64,000 nt of DNA from Ectobacillus sp042610425 (GTDB taxonomy: Bacteria > Bacillota > Bacilli > Bacillales > Bacillaceae_G). The position numbers and the translations under genes are program-made. Shown here one piece after another: positions 61,101-64,000 of the stretch. The notes beneath the pieces are model-generated. The model had not been told where the DNA came from. It did not search any database and was given only the letters and a program-made list of their open reading frames with translations. The DNA is taken from the NCBI RefSeq assembly GCF_042610425.1, contig NZ_JBGJZM010000002.1:506296-570295 (forward strand). Reading direction: 5' to 3'. Every line of letters begins with the position of its first letter. Position 1 is the first letter of the stretch.

Positions 61101-63563
61101 ATGTCAGATAACGAGCAACAAGCCCAGATTCGAGATATAAATATTAGTCATGAAATGCGATCATCATTTTTAGATTATGCGATGAGTGTCATTGTTTCTC
61201 GGGCCCTACCAGATGTACGGGATGGATTAAAGCCAGTACATCGAAGAATACTGTATGCAATGAATGATTTAGGGATTGTATCTGATAAACCACATAAAAA
61301 ATCAGCTCGTATTGTTGGAGAAGTAATTGGTAAGTATCATCCTCATGGTGATGCAGCTGTATATGCTACGATGGTACGTATGGCACAAGACTTTAACCAA
61401 CGGTATATGCTTATTGATGGTCACGGTAACTTTGGATCTGTAGATGGTGACTTCGCTGCTGCTATGCGTTATACAGAAGCAAGAATGTCCAAGATATCTA
61501 TGGAGCTATTACGTGACATCTCCAAAAATACGATTGATTATCAAGATAACTATGATGGTTCTGAAAAAGAGCCGATTGTTTTACCAGCAAGATTTCCAAA
61601 TCTTCTTGTCAATGGTGCTACTGGAATTGCGGTTGGGATGGCAACGAATATTCCGCCTCATCAACTTGGAGAAATTATTGACGGAGTATTAGCACTTAGC
61701 AAAAACCCTGATATTACAATTGAAGAGTTAATGGAATATATTCCCGGACCGGATTTCCCTACTGCTGGTCAAATAATTGGGAAAAGTGGGATTCGTCGTG
61801 CTTTTGAAACAGGACGAGGATCTATCCTAATTCGCGGGAAAGTATCGATAGAAGAACGAGGTAACGGAAAACAATCGATTATTGTTACAGAATTACCTTA
61901 TCAAGTAAATAAAGCAAGACTCATAGAGAAAATTGCTGAGCTTGTTCGTGAGAAGAGAATTGAAGGAATCACAGATTTACGAGATGAATCGGATCGTAGC
62001 GGTATGCACATTGTAATGGAAGTACGGAGAGATGCAAATGCAAATGTGCTTCTAAACAATTTATATAAACATACTGCATTGCAAACAAGCTTTGGAATTA
62101 ACATGCTTTCACTTGTTGACGGCGAGCCAAAAGTTTTAAATTTAAAACAATGCTTATACTATTACTTAGAGCATCAGAAAGTAGTTATTCGAAGACGAAC
62201 TGCTTTTGAACTTGATAAAGCAGAAGCTCGTGCCCACATTTTAGAGGGGTTACGCATTGCTCTTGATCATTTGGATCAGGTTATAGCCTTAATTCGTGGT
62301 TCAAGAACAGCAGAAATAGCACGCAATGGCTTAATTGAAACATTTGAATTAAGTGAAAAGCAAGCTCAAGCTATTTTAGATATGCGTTTGCAACGTTTAA
62401 CAGGTTTAGAACGTGAAAAAATTGAAGAAGAATACGCAGAATTAGAGAAATTGATTGCTGAATTAAAAGCTATTCTAGCAAGCGAAGAAAAAGTACTAGA
62501 AATTATTCGTACAGAATTACTGGAAGTTAAAGAACGCTTCAATGATGTACGAAGAACTGAAATTGTCCCTGGTGGATTTGGATTCATTGAGGACGAAGAT
62601 TTAATTCCAGAACAAAATATCGTCATTTCCTTAACGCATAACGGATATATTAAAAGACTTCCAACTTCAACCTATAGAAGTCAAAATAGAAATGGTCGCG
62701 GCGTTCAAGGTATGGGAACACATGAGGATGATTTTGTAGAACATTTACTAACTACGTCTACTCATAATCATATTTTGTTCTTTACGAATAAAGGAAAAGT
62801 ATATCGCATTAAAGGGTATGAAATTCCAGAGTATAGTAGAACCGCAAAAGGACTTCCTATTATCAATTTGTTAGAAGTTGAAAAAGATGAATGGATCAAT
62901 GCTATGATTCCAATTCAAGAATTCTCTGATGATGATTATTTATTCTTCTCTACAAAGCAAGGAATTGCAAAGCGGACGCCGCTCTCATCTTTTGCCAATA
63001 TCCGTAATAATGGATTAATTGCGATTTCGCTTAGAGAAGATGATGAACTCATTTCCGTTCGATTAACGACGGGAGATAAAGATATTATTGTTGGAACTAG
63101 CGATGGGTTGCTTATACGCTTCAACGAACAAGATGTTCGCAGTATGGGTAGAACTGCTGCTGGTGTGAAGGCGATCAAGTTGAATGATGATGACCAAGTT
63201 GTTGGAACGGAAATTGCCGAAGAAGATGTAGATGTTTTAATTGTTACAAAAAATGGATTCGGTAAACGTACACCAATTGAAGAATATCGTATTCAGAGTC
63301 GCGGCGGAAAAGGATTGAAAACTTGTAATGTAAATGACAAAAACGGGAAGTTAGTTGCTGTAAAGTCTGTAAAGGGCGAAGAAGATATTATGCTTATTAC
63401 AGTGGCGGGTGTTCTAATTCGTATACCTGTTGAGCAAATTTCTCGTATGGGTCGAAATACGCAAGGGGTACGTCTTATTAGTTTGAAAGAAAATGAAGAA
63501 GTGGCAACTGTTACAAAGGCGCAGCGCGAAGATGCAATTGAGGTAGATCAAGAAGAAGAGTAG
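61101..63563 (+). CDS. gyrA: DNA gyrase subunit A with an atypical quinolone-contact region
   Basis: 820 residues; ATG 61101 after AGAGGAGG. Winged helix with catalytic Tyr124 (AAMRYTEARM), tower, coiled coil and six-bladed C-terminal beta-pinwheel with GyrA box QNRNGRGVQG (Q-R-x-G-G-K/R-G class). The helix that contacts quinolones reads HPHGDAAVYATMVRMAQ: both the usual Ser (E. coli S83) and Asp/Glu (D87) are Ala, and the segment before Tyr124 is GDFAAAM where Ser, Ala or Gly is usual. Reduced quinolone binding is predicted. Followed by a terminator and an rRNA operon. Confidence 0.97.
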   Translation: MSDNEQQAQIRDINISHEMRSSFLDYAMSVIVSRALPDVRDGLKPVHRRILYAMNDLGIVSDKPHKKSARIVGEVIGKYHPHGDAAVYATMVRMAQDFNQRYMLIDGHGNFGSVDGDFAAAMRYTEARMSKISMELLRDISKNTIDYQDNYDGSEKEPIVLPARFPNLLVNGATGIAVGMATNIPPHQLGEIIDGVLALSKNPDITIEELMEYIPGPDFPTAGQIIGKSGIRRAFETGRGSILIRGKVSIEERGNGKQSIIVTELPYQVNKARLIEKIAELVREKRIEGITDLRDESDRSGMHIVMEVRRDANANVLLNNLYKHTALQTSFGINMLSLVDGEPKVLNLKQCLYYYLEHQKVVIRRRTAFELDKAEARAHILEGLRIALDHLDQVIALIRGSRTAEIARNGLIETFELSEKQAQAILDMRLQRLTGLEREKIEEEYAELEKLIAELKAILASEEKVLEIIRTELLEVKERFNDVRRTEIVPGGFGFIEDEDLIPEQNIVISLTHNGYIKRLPTSTYRSQNRNGRGVQGMGTHEDDFVEHLLTTSTHNHILFFTNKGKVYRIKGYEIPEYSRTAKGLPIINLLEVEKDEWINAMIPIQEFSDDDYLFFSTKQGIAKRTPLSSFANIRNNGLIAISLREDDELISVRLTTGDKDIIVGTSDGLLIRFNEQDVRSMGRTAAGVKAIKLNDDDQVVGTEIAEEDVDVLIVTKNGFGKRTPIEEYRIQSRGGKGLKTCNVNDKNGKLVAVKSVKGEEDIMLITVAGVLIRIPVEQISRMGRNTQGVRLISLKENEEVATVTKAQREDAIEVDQEEE

Positions 63564-63587
63564 GAGTATCCTCTCTAATTTTAATAC

Positions 63588-63630
63588 AAATAGGTTTCTA
63601 TACAGATTTATGTATAGAGACCTATTTTTT
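63588..63630 (+). terminator. gyrA terminator
   Basis: AAATAGGTTTCTATACA (63588-63604) pairs with TGTATAGAGACCTATTT with one mismatch, followed by a run of T. Confidence 0.9.
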
Positions 63631-63805
63631 TCGTTTCTTTAAGAGGATAGCATAGGTGAGAAAGTGTAAGTAGAAAATGAAAGACTATTCTAAGGAAATC
63701 TATATTTTATTTGAAATTCTATACGAAATAAGTTGCATTTCACATTAGAAGTCTTTATAATAGGTCAAGTCAACAAGTCAGCTAGATATAAATCACAAAA
63801 AAAAG
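63631..63805. other. Region between gyrA terminator and rRNA promoter
   Basis: AT-rich with no coding frame. It probably includes an upstream (UP-element-like) region of the rRNA operon; a second promoter is likely but I cannot define it. Confidence 0.35.
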
Positions 63806-63834
63806 TTGACGATATTATGACAATGTGTTATATT
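63806..63834 (+). promoter_or_regulatory. rRNA operon promoter
   Basis: TTGACG (63806-63811), 17-bp spacer, TATATT (63829-63834), a strong sigma-A type promoter about 92 nt before the 16S sequence. Confidence 0.8.
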
Positions 63835-63926
63835 ATTAAAGTCGCTGAAACGCGATATTGAACTTTGAAAACTAAACAAAACAACAAACGTCAGTTTTAT
63901 TTTTTATAGCTTAGACAAACTTTAAC

Positions 63927-64000
<74 letters not shown>

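Overview
The window is the origin-proximal part of a low-GC Bacillus-type (Bacillaceae) chromosome. The order rpmH-rnpA-yidC / dnaA-dnaN-rlbA-recF-gyrB-gyrA-16S rRNA on one side, and mnmE-mnmG-rsmG-noc-soj-spo0J-yyaC-ychF-rpsF-ssb-rpsR-yybS-gdpP-rplI-dnaC-purA-tRNAs-walRK-yycHIJ-htrC-rlmH on the other, is the classic Firmicute replication-origin neighbourhood. The sporulation genes yyaC, spo0J/soj and spoIIIJ-type yidC point to a spore former. Two neighbours found in B. subtilis are missing here: jag (khpB) after yidC and remB before gyrB.

Layout. Positions 1-3.6 kb hold the end of an acetyl-CoA synthetase, a DHA2-type drug exporter and a broken EamA-type transporter. Positions 3.7-6.8 kb are a WxL cell-surface locus (a DUF916 membrane protein and two WxL proteins). 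Positions 7.3-8.1 kb hold a DUF3298-type protein whose leader carries a c-di-GMP-I (GEMM) riboswitch. Positions 8.3-16.0 kb are a complete compact Tad/Flp pilus operon read leftwards from a second c-di-GMP-I riboswitch with its own terminator. Positions 16.3-18.3 kb hold a DUF2975/XRE/polytopic membrane gene trio.

The most unusual region is 18,435-26,326. A roughly 7.9 kb AT-rich island is bounded by exact 28-bp direct repeats, one of which is the 3' end of rlmH. This is the insertion site and geometry of staphylococcal SCC elements, including end-proximal inverted repeats and the terminal CATAAGTAA core. No intact ccr recombinase is present. Instead, the 3' end of a large serine recombinase gene occurs five times as degraded copies; the longest lies 38 bp from the right att site, and three others sit immediately upstream of cargo genes. 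The cargo comprises a protein with 51 near-identical NEW(T/A/S)EQ hexapeptides joined to a PD-(D/E)XK-nuclease-like domain, a partner with Cys/His zinc-binding motifs, duplicated pairs of small membrane and Arg-rich proteins, tiny hydrophobic peptides, a lipoprotein and a glycine-zipper protein. I recognise no described system here; a decayed or non-autonomous SCC-like island with uncharacterised, possibly defensive, cargo is the best reading.

Positions 26.3-64 kb are core genome. Points of note are three parS sites (one inside walK), a DnaA-box cluster between rlmH and htrC, a bipartite oriC with DnaA-trio-like repeats between dnaA and dnaN, a GyrA whose two quinolone-contact residues (Ser and Asp/Glu) are both Ala, and an 85-bp duplication around a single N in walK that is almost certainly an assembly join. 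Boundaries and starts were chosen by reading the sequence; homology calls come from motif recognition, not from database searches.
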